NCBI RefSeq assembly: GCF_009671205.1
Contig: NZ_CP045309.1
Coordinates: forward strand, 3,782,001-3,846,000
Reading direction: 5' to 3'
Length of the DNA stretch: 64,000 nt
From: Micromonospora terminaliae
Lineage (GTDB): Bacteria > Actinomycetota > Actinomycetes > Mycobacteriales > Micromonosporaceae
Shown: positions 50,509-59,871 of the stretch, one piece after another
Layout: every line of letters begins with the position of its first letter
Position numbering within the stretch: the first letter of the stretch is position 1
The notes under the pieces: model-generated
The model's database searches: none
What the model saw: the letters and a program-made list of their open reading frames with translations, nothing else
What the model was told of the DNA's origin: nothing
Position numbers and translations under genes: made by a program

Positions 50509-51900
50509 GTGAGCGAGCCGAACGACGCAACCTTCGACATCGTCATCCTCGGAGGTGGTAGCGGCGGCTACGCGGCGGCGCTGCGTGCCGCCCAGCTGGA
50601 CCTGTCCGTCGCCCTGATCGAGAAGGGCAAGCTCGGGGGCACCTGCCTGCACAACGGCTGCATCCCCACGAAGGCGCTGCTGCACGCCGCCGAGATCGCC
50701 GACCAGACCCGCGAGTCGGAGCAGTTCGGCGTCAAGGCCGAGCTGGTCGGCATCGACATGGCGGCGGTCAACTCGTACAAGGACGGCGTGATCTCCCGCC
50801 TCTACAAGGGCCTCCAGGGCCTGGTGGGCAGCGCCAAGAAGATCACCTTCGTGGCGGGCGCCGGCAAGCTCGTCGGGAAGAACGTCGTCGAGGTCGACGG
50901 CAAGCGCTACACCGGCCGGAACATCATCCTGGCCTCCGGCTCGTACGCGAAGAGCCTGCCCGGCCTGGAGATCGACGGCGAGCGGATCATCACGAGCGAC
51001 CACGCGCTGACCCTGGACCGGGTCCCCTCCTCGGCCATCGTGCTGGGCGGCGGCGTGATCGGCGTCGAGTTCGCCAGCGTCTGGAAGTCCTTCGGCGTGG
51101 ACGTGACCATCGTCGAGGCGCTGCCCCGCCTGGTCGCGGCCGAGGACGAGGAGTCCTCGAAGGCGCTGGAGCGGGCGTTCCGCAAGCGGAAGATCAACTT
51201 CAAGGTCGGCAAGCCGTTCGAGAAGGTCGAGAAGACCGAGAACGGCGTGAAGCTGACCATCCAGGGTGGCGACACCGTCGAGGCGGAGCTGCTGCTGGTC
51301 GCCGTCGGCCGTGGCCCGACGACCGCCAACCTCGGCTACGAGGAGCAGGGCGTCAAGATGGACCGCGGCTACGTGCTGACCGACGAGCGGCTGCGCACCA
51401 GCGTGCCGAACGTCTACGCGGTCGGCGACATCGTGCCCGGCCTCCAGCTCGCCCACCGCGGCTTCCAGCAGGGCATCTTCGTCGCCGAGGAGATCGCCGG
51501 GAAGAACCCGGCCGTGATCGACGAGGCCGGCATCCCGCGGGTCACCTACTGCGACCCGGAGCTGGCGTCGGTCGGCCTCACCGAGGCGAAGGCCAAGGAG
51601 CAGTACGGCGCTGACAAGATCAAGACCTACAACTACAACCTGGGCGGCAACGGCAAGAGCCAGATCCTCAAGACCGCCGGCCACGTGAAGCTGGTCCGGG
51701 TCGAGGACGGCCCGGTGGTCGGCGTCCACATGGTCGGCGCCCGGGTGGGCGAGCTGATCGGCGAGGCCCAGCTCATCTACAACTGGGAGGCCTACCCGGC
51801 CGAGGTGGCGCAGCTCGTGCACGCCCACCCGACGCAGACCGAGGCCCTGGGCGAGGCGCACCTGGCCCTGGCCGGCAAGCCGCTGCACGCGCACGCCTGA
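50509..51900 (+). CDS. lpdA: Dihydrolipoyl dehydrogenase (E3)
   Basis: A 463-residue FAD/NAD flavoprotein that reoxidises dihydrolipoamide of 2-oxoacid dehydrogenases. FAD binding is ILGGGSGGYAAALRAAQL, the redox disulfide is in GGTCLHNGCIPTKALLH, NAD binding is VLGGGVIGVEFASVW and the catalytic His-Glu is HAHPTQTEALGEAH. GTG 50509 has GGGAG 6 nt upstream. It is followed directly by sucB, so E3 and E2 are made together. Confidence 0.95.
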   Translation: MSEPNDATFDIVILGGGSGGYAAALRAAQLDLSVALIEKGKLGGTCLHNGCIPTKALLHAAEIADQTRESEQFGVKAELVGIDMAAVNSYKDGVISRLYKGLQGLVGSAKKITFVAGAGKLVGKNVVEVDGKRYTGRNIILASGSYAKSLPGLEIDGERIITSDHALTLDRVPSSAIVLGGGVIGVEFASVWKSFGVDVTIVEALPRLVAAEDEESSKALERAFRKRKINFKVGKPFEKVEKTENGVKLTIQGGDTVEAELLLVAVGRGPTTANLGYEEQGVKMDRGYVLTDERLRTSVPNVYAVGDIVPGLQLAHRGFQQGIFVAEEIAGKNPAVIDEAGIPRVTYCDPELASVGLTEAKAKEQYGADKIKTYNYNLGGNGKSQILKTAGHVKLVRVEDGPVVGVHMVGARVGELIGEAQLIYNWEAYPAEVAQLVHAHPTQTEALGEAHLALAGKPLHAHA

Positions 51901-51967
51901 TCACGACAACCGCGGCGTCCGGCGACGGGCGATGATCCCACCAGGGGAATGAAGGAGTCTGGAGAAC

Positions 51968-53773
51968 ATGCCGGTATCGGTCACCATGCCCCGGCTCGGC
52001 GAGAGCGTCACCGAGGGCACCGTCACGCGCTGGCTCAAGCAGGAGGGCGACACCGTCGAGGTCGACGAGCCGCTGCTTGAGGTGTCCACCGACAAGGTGG
52101 ACACCGAGATCCCGTCGCCCGCGGCGGGCGTGCTGAGCCGGATCGTGGTCGGCGAGGACGAGACCGCCGAGGTCGGCAGCGAGCTGGCGGTCATCGCCGG
52201 CGAGGGCGAGGAGGCCGGCGGGGCCGCCCCGCAGCAGGAGGCCCCGGCGGAGCAGGCCGAGCAGGCCGCCGCCGAGCCGCAGGCCGAGGCGGAGCAGCCG
52301 GCCGTCGAGGAGCCCGCCCCGGCCGCCGCGCCGTCGGGCCAGGGCACCGAGGTCAAGATGCCGGCCCTGGGCGAGAGCGTCACCGAGGGCACGGTGACCC
52401 GCTGGCTCAAGCAGGTCGGCGAGACCGTCGAGGTGGACGAGCCGCTGCTGGAGGTGTCCACCGACAAGGTCGACACCGAGATCCCGTCGCCGGTCGCCGG
52501 CACGCTGCTGGAGATCAAGGTTCCCGAGGACGAGACCGCCGAGGTCGGTGGCGTCCTGGCGATCGTGGGCGCGGCCGGCGCCGCGCCGGCCCAGGCGAAG
52601 CCGGAGCCGAAGCCCGAGCCCAAGGCGGAGGCCAAGCCCGAGCCGAAGCCTGAGCCCAAGCCGGAGCCGAAGGTCGAGGAGCCGACCCCGGGCATGTCCT
52701 ACAACGAGCCGGCCGCCGAGGCGGAGCAGGCCGCGCAGCCGGCCAAGGTCGAGCAGGCCGCCCAGCCGGCCGCGCCGACCACCACGCCGCAGCGGCCGAC
52801 CGTCCCGGCCCAGGCCGGTGGCGAGGAGGGCGCCGGCTACGTGACCCCGCTGGTCCGCAAGCTGGCCGCCGAGCACGGGGTGGACCTCTCCTCGGTCAAC
52901 GGCACCGGCGTCGGCGGGCGCATCCGCAAGCAGGACGTGCTGGAGGCGGCCGAGAAGGCGAAGGCCGCCCAGGCCGCGCCGGCCGCGCAGCCCGCTCCGG
53001 CCGCCGCGGCGGCCCCCGCCAAGCCGGCCGCGAAGCCGCAGCCGAGCAGCAAGCGGGGCACCGTCGAGAAGCTGCCCCGGATCCGCAAGGCCATCGCCAA
53101 CCGGATGCACGAGTCGCTGCACGAGATGGCGCAGCTGACCACGGTGATCGAGGTGGACGTCACCCGGATCGCCAAGCTGCGGGCCCAGGCCAAGGACTCC
53201 TTCCTGCAGCGGCACGGCGTGAAGCTGTCCTTCCTGCCGTTCTTCGCCCTGGCCGCCGTCGAGGCGCTCCAGTCCTACCCGATCGTCAACGCCCAGCTGG
53301 ACCTCGAGGGCGGGACGATCACCTACCCGGACGCGGAGCACCTCGGCATCGCCGTGGACACCGAGCGGGGCCTGCTGGTGCCGGTCATCCACAACGCTGG
53401 TGACCTCAACCTGGGCGGCATCGCCAAGCGGGTCGCCGACCTGGCCGAGCGCACCCGGACCAACAAGATCAGCCCGGACGAGCTCGCCGGCGCGACCTTC
53501 ACGCTGACCAACACCGGCAGCCGGGGCGCGCTCTTCGACACCCCCATCGTGCCGTCGCCGCAGTCGGCGATGCTCGGCACGGGTGCCGTGGTGAAGCGCC
53601 CGGTCGTGGTCAACGACCCGGAGCTGGGCGAGGTCGTCGCGGTCCGGTCGATGGTCTACCTGGCCATGTCGTACGACCACCGGCTGATCGACGGCGCGGA
53701 CGCGGCCCGCTTCCTCGTCGCGGTCAAGGAGCGGCTGGAGGCCGGCAACTTCGAGGCCGAGCTGGGGCTCTGA
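51968..53773 (+). CDS. sucB: Dihydrolipoamide succinyltransferase E2 with two lipoyl domains
   Basis: A 601-residue E2 protein. Two nearly identical lipoyl domains lie at residues 1-75 and 120-195, each with [14 protein letters not shown], where the Lys is lipoylated. A flexible linker contains KPEPKPEPK repeats and Ala/Pro runs. The E3-binding domain is [20 protein letters not shown] near residue 295, and the catalytic acyltransferase domain ends with [15 protein letters not shown], which holds the His and Asp. The 2-oxoglutarate (succinyl) assignment comes from [17 protein letters not shown] sequence and lpdA linkage; acetyltransferase activity is possible. GGAG is 6 nt before the ATG. Confidence 0.9.
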   Translation: MPVSVTMPRLGESVTEGTVTRWLKQEGDTVEVDEPLLEVSTDKVDTEIPSPAAGVLSRIVVGEDETAEVGSELAVIAGEGEEAGGAAPQQEAPAEQAEQAAAEPQAEAEQPAVEEPAPAAAPSGQGTEVKMPALGESVTEGTVTRWLKQVGETVEVDEPLLEVSTDKVDTEIPSPVAGTLLEIKVPEDETAEVGGVLAIVGAAGAAPAQAKPEPKPEPKAEAKPEPKPEPKPEPKVEEPTPGMSYNEPAAEAEQAAQPAKVEQAAQPAAPTTTPQRPTVPAQAGGEEGAGYVTPLVRKLAAEHGVDLSSVNGTGVGGRIRKQDVLEAAEKAKAAQAAPAAQPAPAAAAAPAKPAAKPQPSSKRGTVEKLPRIRKAIANRMHESLHEMAQLTTVIEVDVTRIAKLRAQAKDSFLQRHGVKLSFLPFFALAAVEALQSYPIVNAQLDLEGGTITYPDAEHLGIAVDTERGLLVPVIHNAGDLNLGGIAKRVADLAERTRTNKISPDELAGATFTLTNTGSRGALFDTPIVPSPQSAMLGTGAVVKRPVVVNDPELGEVVAVRSMVYLAMSYDHRLIDGADAARFLVAVKERLEAGNFEAELGL

Positions 53774-53789
53774 CCGTCTGACGGCACGA

Positions 53790-53823
53790 GAGGGGGCGCG
53801 CGGCATCCGCCGCGCGCCCCCTC
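53790..53823. terminator. Strong hairpin after sucB
   Basis: GAGGGGGCGCGCGGC (53790-53804) and GCCGCGCGCCCCCTC (53809-53823) form a perfect 15-bp stem with a 4-nt loop between the convergent sucB and SDR genes. Confidence 0.75.
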
Positions 53824-53836
53824 CGTCGTTGTCGGG

Positions 53837-54784
53837 TCAGCCGCGCAGGTGCTCCTCGGACACCTCCCAGAGCCGCTCGGCGGCCTCCGGGTCGCGTGCG
53901 TACGGGGCGTAGCCGGTGCGGGTGCCCGGCTGGTTCGGCCCGGCCTCCTGGCAGTCCTCGAAGTACCGGCCGCCGACCCCGGCGACCAGCGGGGAGGCGG
54001 CGACCAGCACCGACGTGGCCGCGCCCTGCTCGGTGTCCTTCCAGCTCGGGGAGTCCCCGCCACCGCTCTCGGCGCGCAATCGGGCCAGGTCCTCGTCGCT
54101 CACGTAGCGCTGGAGGTTCGTCCGGATCGCGCCCGGCATGAGCGCGTTGGTGTAGATGCCCTCGCCGGCCCAGCGTCGGGTGGCGTCCACCGCGAAGAGC
54201 ACGTTCGCCGTCTTCGACTGCCCGTACGCCGCCCACGGGTCGTACGGCCGCCGGCGGAAGTGGATGTCGTCGAAGACCACCGGCGAGCGCAGGTGCGCCG
54301 AGGAACTGACCGAGACGATCCGGGCGCCGCCCGCGGCGGCCAGGGACCGGAACAGCCCGGTGGCCAGCGCGAAGTGCCCGAGGTGGTTCGTTGCGAACTG
54401 CATCTCCCAGCCCTGCTCGGTGCGCATCTCGGGCGAGGCCATGATCCCGGCGTTGTTCACGAGCATGTGCAACGGTCCGTCCCAGGTGCGGACGAAGGTG
54501 GCCACCGAAGCGAGGTCGGCCAGGTCGAGCGGGGCGACCAGGACCCGGTCGTTGCCCGTGGTGCCCGTGATGTCGGTGGCGGCGCGCTGCCCGGCCTCGG
54601 TGTTGCGGACGGCGAGCGTGACGTCGGCCCCGGCGGCGGCGAGCGCGCGGGCGGTCTCCACGCCGATCCCGGAGGCGCCGCCGGTGACGACGGCCCGCCG
54701 GCCGGTCAGGTCGAGGTCACGGACGACCTCGAGGGCGGTGGTCTCGCGGGAGAACGGCGTGCTGACGGGTGTGCTGGCGGTCAT
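53837..54784 (-). CDS. Short-chain dehydrogenase/reductase
   Basis: A 315-residue classical SDR, similar to the WW-domain oxidoreductase/retinol dehydrogenase-like group. The NADP motif is VVTGGASGIGVETARAL, NNAG is in LVNNAGIMASPEM and the catalytic Tyr-Lys is AAYGQSKTANVLF, with Ser in SVSSSAHL. Substrate is unknown. It diverges from the LtrA gene. Confidence 0.88.
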   Translation of the reverse strand: MTASTPVSTPFSRETTALEVVRDLDLTGRRAVVTGGASGIGVETARALAAAGADVTLAVRNTEAGQRAATDITGTTGNDRVLVAPLDLADLASVATFVRTWDGPLHMLVNNAGIMASPEMRTEQGWEMQFATNHLGHFALATGLFRSLAAAGGARIVSVSSSAHLRSPVVFDDIHFRRRPYDPWAAYGQSKTANVLFAVDATRRWAGEGIYTNALMPGAIRTNLQRYVSDEDLARLRAESGGGDSPSWKDTEQGAATSVLVAASPLVAGVGGRYFEDCQEAGPNQPGTRTGYAPYARDPEAAERLWEVSEEHLRG

Positions 54785-54918
54785 GATCCATCCTTCTCGG
54801 CGGCGGCCCGTGGTCCACGCGTCTTCCCCGGGCGGCGGCGACGTAACGCGGCTCCGCCACCGCCCGGCCTGGGCAGAATCCGGCCCGCGGCCGGTCGTGC
54901 GCTGACAGACTCGGCCGG

Positions 54919-56250
54919 GTGAGCGGCTTCGGGTGGCGGGGACGCCTCGGGCCGGCCGTGCCGGTGGCGCCCGGGGCCCGGGTGGACCGGTTCGAGGTCT
55001 TCTTCGACCTGGTCTTCGTCTTCTCGTTCTTCATCATCACCCGGGCCACCGCGCTCCAGGTCAACGGCGGCGCGCTGCTGCACGCGCTGCTGGTCCTCGC
55101 CGTGCTCTGGTGGTCGTGGGTGGTGCACAGCATCGTGGCCACCCGGATCCGGCTCGGCGAGGGCTTCGTGCCGGTCCTCATGACGGTCGGCATGGCGGCC
55201 CTGTTCACCTTCGCCCTGTCCCTGCCGAACGCGTTCCGGGATCCGCGCGGCAACGCGGCCGGGCCGATCGTCGCGGCGATCAGCTACATGGTGATCCGGG
55301 GCGTGCACCTGCTGCTCTACCTGCACGCCGTGCGGGACAGCCCGAACGAGCGCCGCCAGCTCCTCCGGTTCACCCCCGAACTGGTGGGCAGCACTTTGCT
55401 GCTGGGGGTGGCCGCCCTGGTGCCCCCGAGGCTCGACGATCTCGTCTCGTCGGCGGCGGTCCGGGACGGGCTCTGGGCGACCGTGGTGCTGCTCCAGTAC
55501 TCCACCGGCCTCATCGCGGGCACCTGGGGCTGGGGCGTCGCCTCGGCCGAGCACTGGACCGAGCGCTACGACCTCATCCTGATCATCGCGCTGGGCGAGT
55601 CGGTCATCTCGGTCGGCGTCGGCAGCAACCTGCTCGGCCAGCCGCCGACCTGGCCGGCCGTGGCGGCGGCCGTGCTCGGCATCTTCTTCACGGCGGCGCT
55701 GTGGTGGGCGCACTACGACATGATCGGGCCGGCCGCCCGGATCGCCCTGCACGCCGCCGAGGACGGCCCCCGCGTCGCCATGGCCCGGGACGCCTACGGG
55801 TACTTCTTCCTGCCGATGATCGCCGGCATCATCCTGTTCGCACTCGGCGCGGAGATGATCGTGCACCAGGTCGCCGACCCGCACGTACCGCAGCACCTGC
55901 CGGCGCAGAACGCCGGCGTACCGCTGCTGTTCGGCGGGGTGATCTTCTACCTCTGCGGCAACATGCTCTTCCAGCTCCGCACCCTGCGGACCGTGAGCTG
56001 GACCCGGGTCGCCGCCGTGCTGCTGCTCGCCGTCAGCATCCCGGTGGCCTCGCACCTGCCCGCGCTGGCCGCCCTCGCGCTGCTGACCGCGATCACCGTC
56101 GGCATGGTGGCGGCCGAGGTGGTGGTCTTCGACGAGGGCCGGCGCGCGCTACGGGGGCTCGTCTTCGAGGAACGCACCAGCCACGAGGCCCACGAGGCCG
56201 CCTACCGGGCGCGCTGGCACGAGCCGCACGAGCGCGACGAGGGCGAGTGA
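54919..56250 (+). CDS. Low temperature requirement protein A (LtrA) family membrane protein
   Basis: A 443-residue polytopic protein with about ten to eleven hydrophobic segments. The LtrA signature FEVFFDLVFVFSFFIITRAT is near the N-terminus, with a second motif, YDLILIIALGESVISVGVG. Loss of LtrA makes Listeria cold-sensitive, but the family's activity is unknown. GTG 54919 is preceded at 7 nt by CAGACT, a weak -10 box, so a leaderless transcript is possible. A charged His/Glu tail ends the protein. Confidence 0.88.
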   Translation: MSGFGWRGRLGPAVPVAPGARVDRFEVFFDLVFVFSFFIITRATALQVNGGALLHALLVLAVLWWSWVVHSIVATRIRLGEGFVPVLMTVGMAALFTFALSLPNAFRDPRGNAAGPIVAAISYMVIRGVHLLLYLHAVRDSPNERRQLLRFTPELVGSTLLLGVAALVPPRLDDLVSSAAVRDGLWATVVLLQYSTGLIAGTWGWGVASAEHWTERYDLILIIALGESVISVGVGSNLLGQPPTWPAVAAAVLGIFFTAALWWAHYDMIGPAARIALHAAEDGPRVAMARDAYGYFFLPMIAGIILFALGAEMIVHQVADPHVPQHLPAQNAGVPLLFGGVIFYLCGNMLFQLRTLRTVSWTRVAAVLLLAVSIPVASHLPALAALALLTAITVGMVAAEVVVFDEGRRALRGLVFEERTSHEAHEAAYRARWHEPHERDEGE

Positions 56251-56349
56251 TCCACTCCCCCACCGCGTTCTAGACTGGGGGCCAGCGTCGCGGTGCACCC
56301 GGCACGAAGGCCGCCGTGGGCATGGAGACGCGGGACGGCAGGGGACCAT

Positions 56350-56865
56350 GTGCACCCATCCCAACCACCGAGCGGACGGCTGACCGCGCTCGGCACCCAG
56401 TTGATCGAGATCCACCACTGGCTCCGCGAGGAGCTGGCCCGGCTCCGCGCGAGCCTCGACGCCCCCGGCGGCGGCACCGCCGCACTGACCCGGGAACTGC
56501 GGGCGCACTGCGCCGGGTTCTGCGCCGCGCTGGACCGCCACCACACCGGCGAGGACGGCGGCGCGTTCCAGGCCCTGGCCGAGCAGGCGCCCGAGCTGGG
56601 CCCGGTGCTCGCCGAGCTCCGCGCGGACCACCGGGTCGTCGCCGACCTGCTGCGCCGGATCGACGCCCTGCTCGCCGGCGCGGCCGACGGCCGGACCGTC
56701 CGCGCCGAGCTGGACGGGCTCGCGGCGCTGCTGGAGTCGCACTTCGGCTACGAGGAGCGGAAGATCGTCGCCGCGTTGAACCGGCTGGCCGGCGACCCCG
56801 TGGAACTGCTCGGCGTCACGCCACCCGGCAACGGGGACCTTCTCGAACGGACGGAGACCGCATGA
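56350..56865 (+). CDS. Hemerythrin-like (HHE) domain protein
   Basis: A 171-residue four-helix bundle with the HHE pattern: His in LIEIHHWLREEL, His/Glu in RHHTGEDGGAF, His in LRADHRVVADLL and His/Glu in ESHFGYEERKIV. Such proteins bind a di-iron centre and react with oxygen or nitric oxide, or act as iron stores. GTG 56350 overlaps an out-of-frame ATG; CAGGGGA 5 nt upstream supports it. It ends in an ATGA overlap with the downstream AKR gene, so the two form one operon. Confidence 0.85.
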   Translation: MHPSQPPSGRLTALGTQLIEIHHWLREELARLRASLDAPGGGTAALTRELRAHCAGFCAALDRHHTGEDGGAFQALAEQAPELGPVLAELRADHRVVADLLRRIDALLAGAADGRTVRAELDGLAALLESHFGYEERKIVAALNRLAGDPVELLGVTPPGNGDLLERTETA

Positions 56866-57752
56866 CCATCGACACCGTCGACGCCGCCGCGGCCGGCACC
56901 TGGCAGCTCGGCGACCGCACCGTCAACCGGATCGGCTTCGGCGCGATGCGGCTGACCGCGAACGCGGACGGCAGCCCCAGCGACCGGGAGCGGGCGGTGA
57001 CGGTGCTGCGCCGGGCGGTCGAGCTCGGCGTCAACCACATCGACACCGCGGCGTTCTACTTCTCGCCGCTGCGCTCGGCCAACGAGCTGATCAACCGGGC
57101 GCTGTCGCCGTACCCGGAGGACCTCACCATCGTCACGAAGGTCGGGCCGGGCAAGGACCCGTCCGGCCGGTGGCTGCCCATGGCCCGGCCGGACCAGCTC
57201 CGCGGCCAGGTCGAGGAGAACCTGCGCCAGCTCGGCCGGGACCACCTCGACGTGGTGAACCTCCGGGTGTACGGCCCGGAGCCGCTGGCCGAGCACTTCG
57301 GCGCGCTCGCCGAGCTGCGCGACGCCGGCCTGATCCGGCACCTCGGCGTCTCGGCCGTGACGCCGGGCCAGGTCGCCGAGGCGCGCGCCATCGCCCCCGT
57401 GGTCTGCGTGCAGAACTCATGGAGCCTGGGCTACCGCCGGAGCAACGACGCGCTGATCCGGGACTGCGCCGCGCACGGTACGGCGTTCGTGCCGTTCTTC
57501 GCGCTCGCCACCAGCGGGCGGGAGGCCGGGGCGAGCGGCGAGGAGCACGACGAGGTGCGCGCCGTGGCCCGGGAGCACGGCGTGACTCCGGCGCAGGTGC
57601 GGCTGGCCTGGACGCTGCACCAGGGGCCGAACGTGCTCGCCATCCCGGGCACCGGCAACCCGGCGCACCTGGAGGAGAACGTCGCCGCCGGCGCCCTGCG
57701 GCTCACCGACGACGACCTGTCCCGCCTGGCCGCCGTGCACGAGACCGCCTGA
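56862..57752 (+). CDS. Aldo/keto reductase, second type
   Basis: A 296-residue AKR barrel protein. Asp and Tyr are in NHIDTAAFYFSP and Lys in LTIVTKVGPG. The usual catalytic His region reads DVVNLRVYGPE, so the His is replaced as in some atypical AKRs of this group. The C-terminal NADPH loop is LAIPGTGNPAHLEENVAAG. It is coupled to the hemerythrin gene by ATGA. The substrate is unknown; the link to an oxygen/NO-reactive protein suggests oxidative or carbonyl stress. Confidence 0.87.
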   Translation: MTIDTVDAAAAGTWQLGDRTVNRIGFGAMRLTANADGSPSDRERAVTVLRRAVELGVNHIDTAAFYFSPLRSANELINRALSPYPEDLTIVTKVGPGKDPSGRWLPMARPDQLRGQVEENLRQLGRDHLDVVNLRVYGPEPLAEHFGALAELRDAGLIRHLGVSAVTPGQVAEARAIAPVVCVQNSWSLGYRRSNDALIRDCAAHGTAFVPFFALATSGREAGASGEEHDEVRAVAREHGVTPAQVRLAWTLHQGPNVLAIPGTGNPAHLEENVAAGALRLTDDDLSRLAAVHETA

Positions 57753-57760
57753 ACGGAAGG

Positions 57761-57778
57761 GGCCCCTGTTCAGGGGCC
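57761..57778 (+). terminator. Terminator after the hemerythrin-AKR operon
   Basis: GGCCCCTG (57761-57768) pairs with CAGGGGCC (57771-57778) around TT, followed by TCTTCTC. The flanking GGAAGGGGCCCCTGTTCAGG is, as I recall, frequent after Micromonospora genes. Confidence 0.65.
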
Positions 57779-57866
57779 TCTTCTCACCTCCGGCCGCGTT
57801 CGGCCGTCGGCAGAATCGGCCCGCGGGGGCTGGTCGGGGCCGCGGTGCTGCGGCGATGCTGGGCCG

Positions 57867-58790
57867 ATGGCGATCTTCTCCGTGCAGGCCCGGCCGACCG
57901 ACGCGACGAGCTGGACCGGGCTGGCCCGGCGGGTCGAGGCGGCCGGCTTCGACGCGCTGCTGGCCGCCGACCACCCCGGTCACGGCGCATCGCCGTTCGT
58001 GGCGCTCGCCGCCGCGGCGGCGGTGACCTCGACGCTCGGCCTCGGCTCGTACGTCTCGAACGCCGGCGTGCGGGAACCGATCCTGCTCGCCACCGACGTG
58101 GCCACGCTGGACGTGGTCTCCGGCGGCCGGGCCCGGCTCGGCCTCGGCGCCGGGCACACCCCCGCCGAGTGGCGGGCCGTCGGCCGCGAGCGCCCCGACG
58201 TGGCCGGACGGGTCCGCCGCTGCGTCGCGGTCGCCGAGGCCGTGCGGGCCCTGCTCGCGGGCGACGAGGTCACCGTGGACACCGCCGAACTGGCCGCCCA
58301 CGCGGCGCGGCTCACCGAGCTGCGGCCGGTCCAGGACCGGGTGCCGCTCACCATGGGTACGGCCAACTCGACGCTGCTGCGCTGGGCCGGCGCGCACGCC
58401 GACGTGGTCGGCCTGACCGGCTTCGGGCGTACCCTCGCCGACGGCCACGCCCACGACGTGCGGTGGGGGGCCGAGCAGATCGAGGCGCAGTTGGCCCACG
58501 TGGCGGCCGGCGCGGCGGGCCGGGACGAGCCACCCGCGCTGGAGGCCCTGGTCCAGCAGGTCACCGTCACCGACGACGCCGAGGCGGCCGCAGCGTCGAT
58601 CGCCGCCGACACCGGGCTGACCGTCGCCGACCTGCTCGCGACCCCGTTCGTGCTGATCGGCACCGCCGACGAGATCGTCGCGGCCGTCGCGGAGCACCGG
58701 CGCCGCTGGGGGATCACCCGCTTCGTGGTACGCAGGGACGCCGTCGACGCCTTGGCGACGCTGCTCCCCCGCCTGGCCGCCATCACTTGA
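57867..58790 (+). CDS. LLM class F420-dependent oxidoreductase
   Basis: A 307-residue luciferase-like TIM barrel protein. The N-terminal part EAAGFDALLAADHP and the later LGLGAGHTPAEWRAVGRERP, with the Ala-Gly-x-x motif after the fourth strand, fit F420-dependent oxidoreductases such as the TIGR03621 family. It would transfer hydride between F420 and an unknown substrate. GATGCT lies 6 nt before ATG 57867, a possible leaderless promoter. It appears to be monocistronic. Confidence 0.88.
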   Translation: MAIFSVQARPTDATSWTGLARRVEAAGFDALLAADHPGHGASPFVALAAAAAVTSTLGLGSYVSNAGVREPILLATDVATLDVVSGGRARLGLGAGHTPAEWRAVGRERPDVAGRVRRCVAVAEAVRALLAGDEVTVDTAELAAHAARLTELRPVQDRVPLTMGTANSTLLRWAGAHADVVGLTGFGRTLADGHAHDVRWGAEQIEAQLAHVAAGAAGRDEPPALEALVQQVTVTDDAEAAAASIAADTGLTVADLLATPFVLIGTADEIVAAVAEHRRRWGITRFVVRRDAVDALATLLPRLAAIT

Positions 58791-58858
58791 TCACTCCTGT
58801 GATGCCGGTCCCAGCCGGGCCGGTCACCAGTCGCCGCCGTGCCTGCTAGGAATACCGG

Positions 58859-59626
58859 ATGGCAGACCTCTCCGCTCGGACGGCCGCGGAGGAACTCGCC
58901 CAGTCGGTCGTGGACATCATCGGCGCGGCAGTCCGGTCGGTGATCCTGCACGGATCGCTCGCGGCCGGCGGCTTCCGACCCGGTCGCAGCGACATCGACG
59001 TGCTCGTTGTCGCCGATGGCGCACTGTCCGACCCACAGATCGACGCCATGGTGTGCCGGGTGGGCCGCACGCCACTCGGGACCGCGGCGGGCATCGACCT
59101 GCACGTCGTGACGGCCGATGTCGCCAGCGTGCCGACTCGGACGCCACCGCTGGAGCTGCACGTCGGTCGGTACGAGCGATCATCCATCGGTGTCGAAGTC
59201 GAACGCGGCGTGATTGCCGCCCCCGACCTCCCCACGGAGCTGTCGATGGCTCGCGCCGACGGGCACGCTCTCCGCGGCACCCGGCCGCATGACGTGATCG
59301 CGCCCGTACCGACGGCGTGGATCAACGAGCGCGGCCGGCACTGGCTGGCGACCTGGCGATCGCGCATCGGCGACGCGGAACACGGCGCCCTCATGGTCCT
59401 CACCGCCTGCCGGATCTGGCGCTTCGCGCTGGAGGGTGTGCACTGTGCCAAGGGGCAGGCCGCGCGGTGGGCGCTCGACCGGGATCCGTCGCTGAGCGCG
59501 GTCCGGCAGGCGCTTCACCAGTACGAGTCCGATCCTGCGGCACCGATCGACGGGGACGGGATAGCCCATGTGCTCGACAGCGTGCTGCGCGAGACCTCCC
59601 GGGGCGCGGTGAACACGCACTCCTAG
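58859..59626 (+). CDS. Aminoglycoside adenylyltransferase-like nucleotidyltransferase (DUF4111)
   Basis: A 255-residue protein with an N-terminal nucleotidyltransferase motif, HGSLAAGGFRPGRSDIDVLV, giving the GS-x10-D-x-D metal site, and a helical C-terminal domain (ALMVLTACRIWRFALEG, KGQAARWAL) as in ANT(3'')/ANT(9) enzymes. Some relatives adenylylate spectinomycin or streptomycin, but most chromosomal ones have no proven drug activity. The codon use is looser than its neighbours, with more A/T third positions, so it may have been acquired. Its TAG stop shares CTAG with the convergent GntR gene. Confidence 0.85.
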   Translation: MADLSARTAAEELAQSVVDIIGAAVRSVILHGSLAAGGFRPGRSDIDVLVVADGALSDPQIDAMVCRVGRTPLGTAAGIDLHVVTADVASVPTRTPPLELHVGRYERSSIGVEVERGVIAAPDLPTELSMARADGHALRGTRPHDVIAPVPTAWINERGRHWLATWRSRIGDAEHGALMVLTACRIWRFALEGVHCAKGQAARWALDRDPSLSAVRQALHQYESDPAAPIDGDGIAHVLDSVLRETSRGAVNTHS

Positions 59627-59871
59627 CGGTCGGACCTGCCTGGCGCGTCCGGCAACTGCTCGGCGACGAACACGCCGACCCCGTGGACGCCTTCCACCCA
59701 ACCCTGCATCTGCAGGACGAGGATCGCCTGACGCACGACGGTCTGCGACACGCCGTGCTCCTCTTTCAGCTGCGCGGTCGACGGCAGCTTCTCCCCTGGC
59801 GCCAGCTCGCCCGACTCAATCCGCTCACGGACGTAGTCGGCCAGCTGCGCCCACTTCGCCTTGGCGGGCAT
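59623..59871 (-). CDS. Minimal GntR-type winged-helix regulator
   Basis: An 82-residue protein consisting almost only of a GntR winged helix: LADYVRERIESGELAPGEKLPSTAQLKEEHGVSQTVVRQAI followed by the wing GWVEGVHGVGVFV. Full-length GntR proteins have an effector domain of 100-200 residues, which is absent. ATG 59871 has GGGAG 5 nt upstream. It is convergent with the nucleotidyltransferase gene. The upstream DNA is AT-rich, unusual here, and holds the inverted repeats that could be its operator. Similar mini-GntR proteins occur on actinobacterial mobile elements, but no such element is visible. Confidence 0.8.
   Translation of the reverse strand: MPAKAKWAQLADYVRERIESGELAPGEKLPSTAQLKEEHGVSQTVVRQAILVLQMQGWVEGVHGVGVFVAEQLPDAPGRSDR

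Noticed and set aside
54933..56273. A long second plus-strand frame overlapping the LtrA gene
   Set aside because: The LtrA frame has membrane helices and family motifs; the other is a Gly/Arg/Ala-rich shadow.
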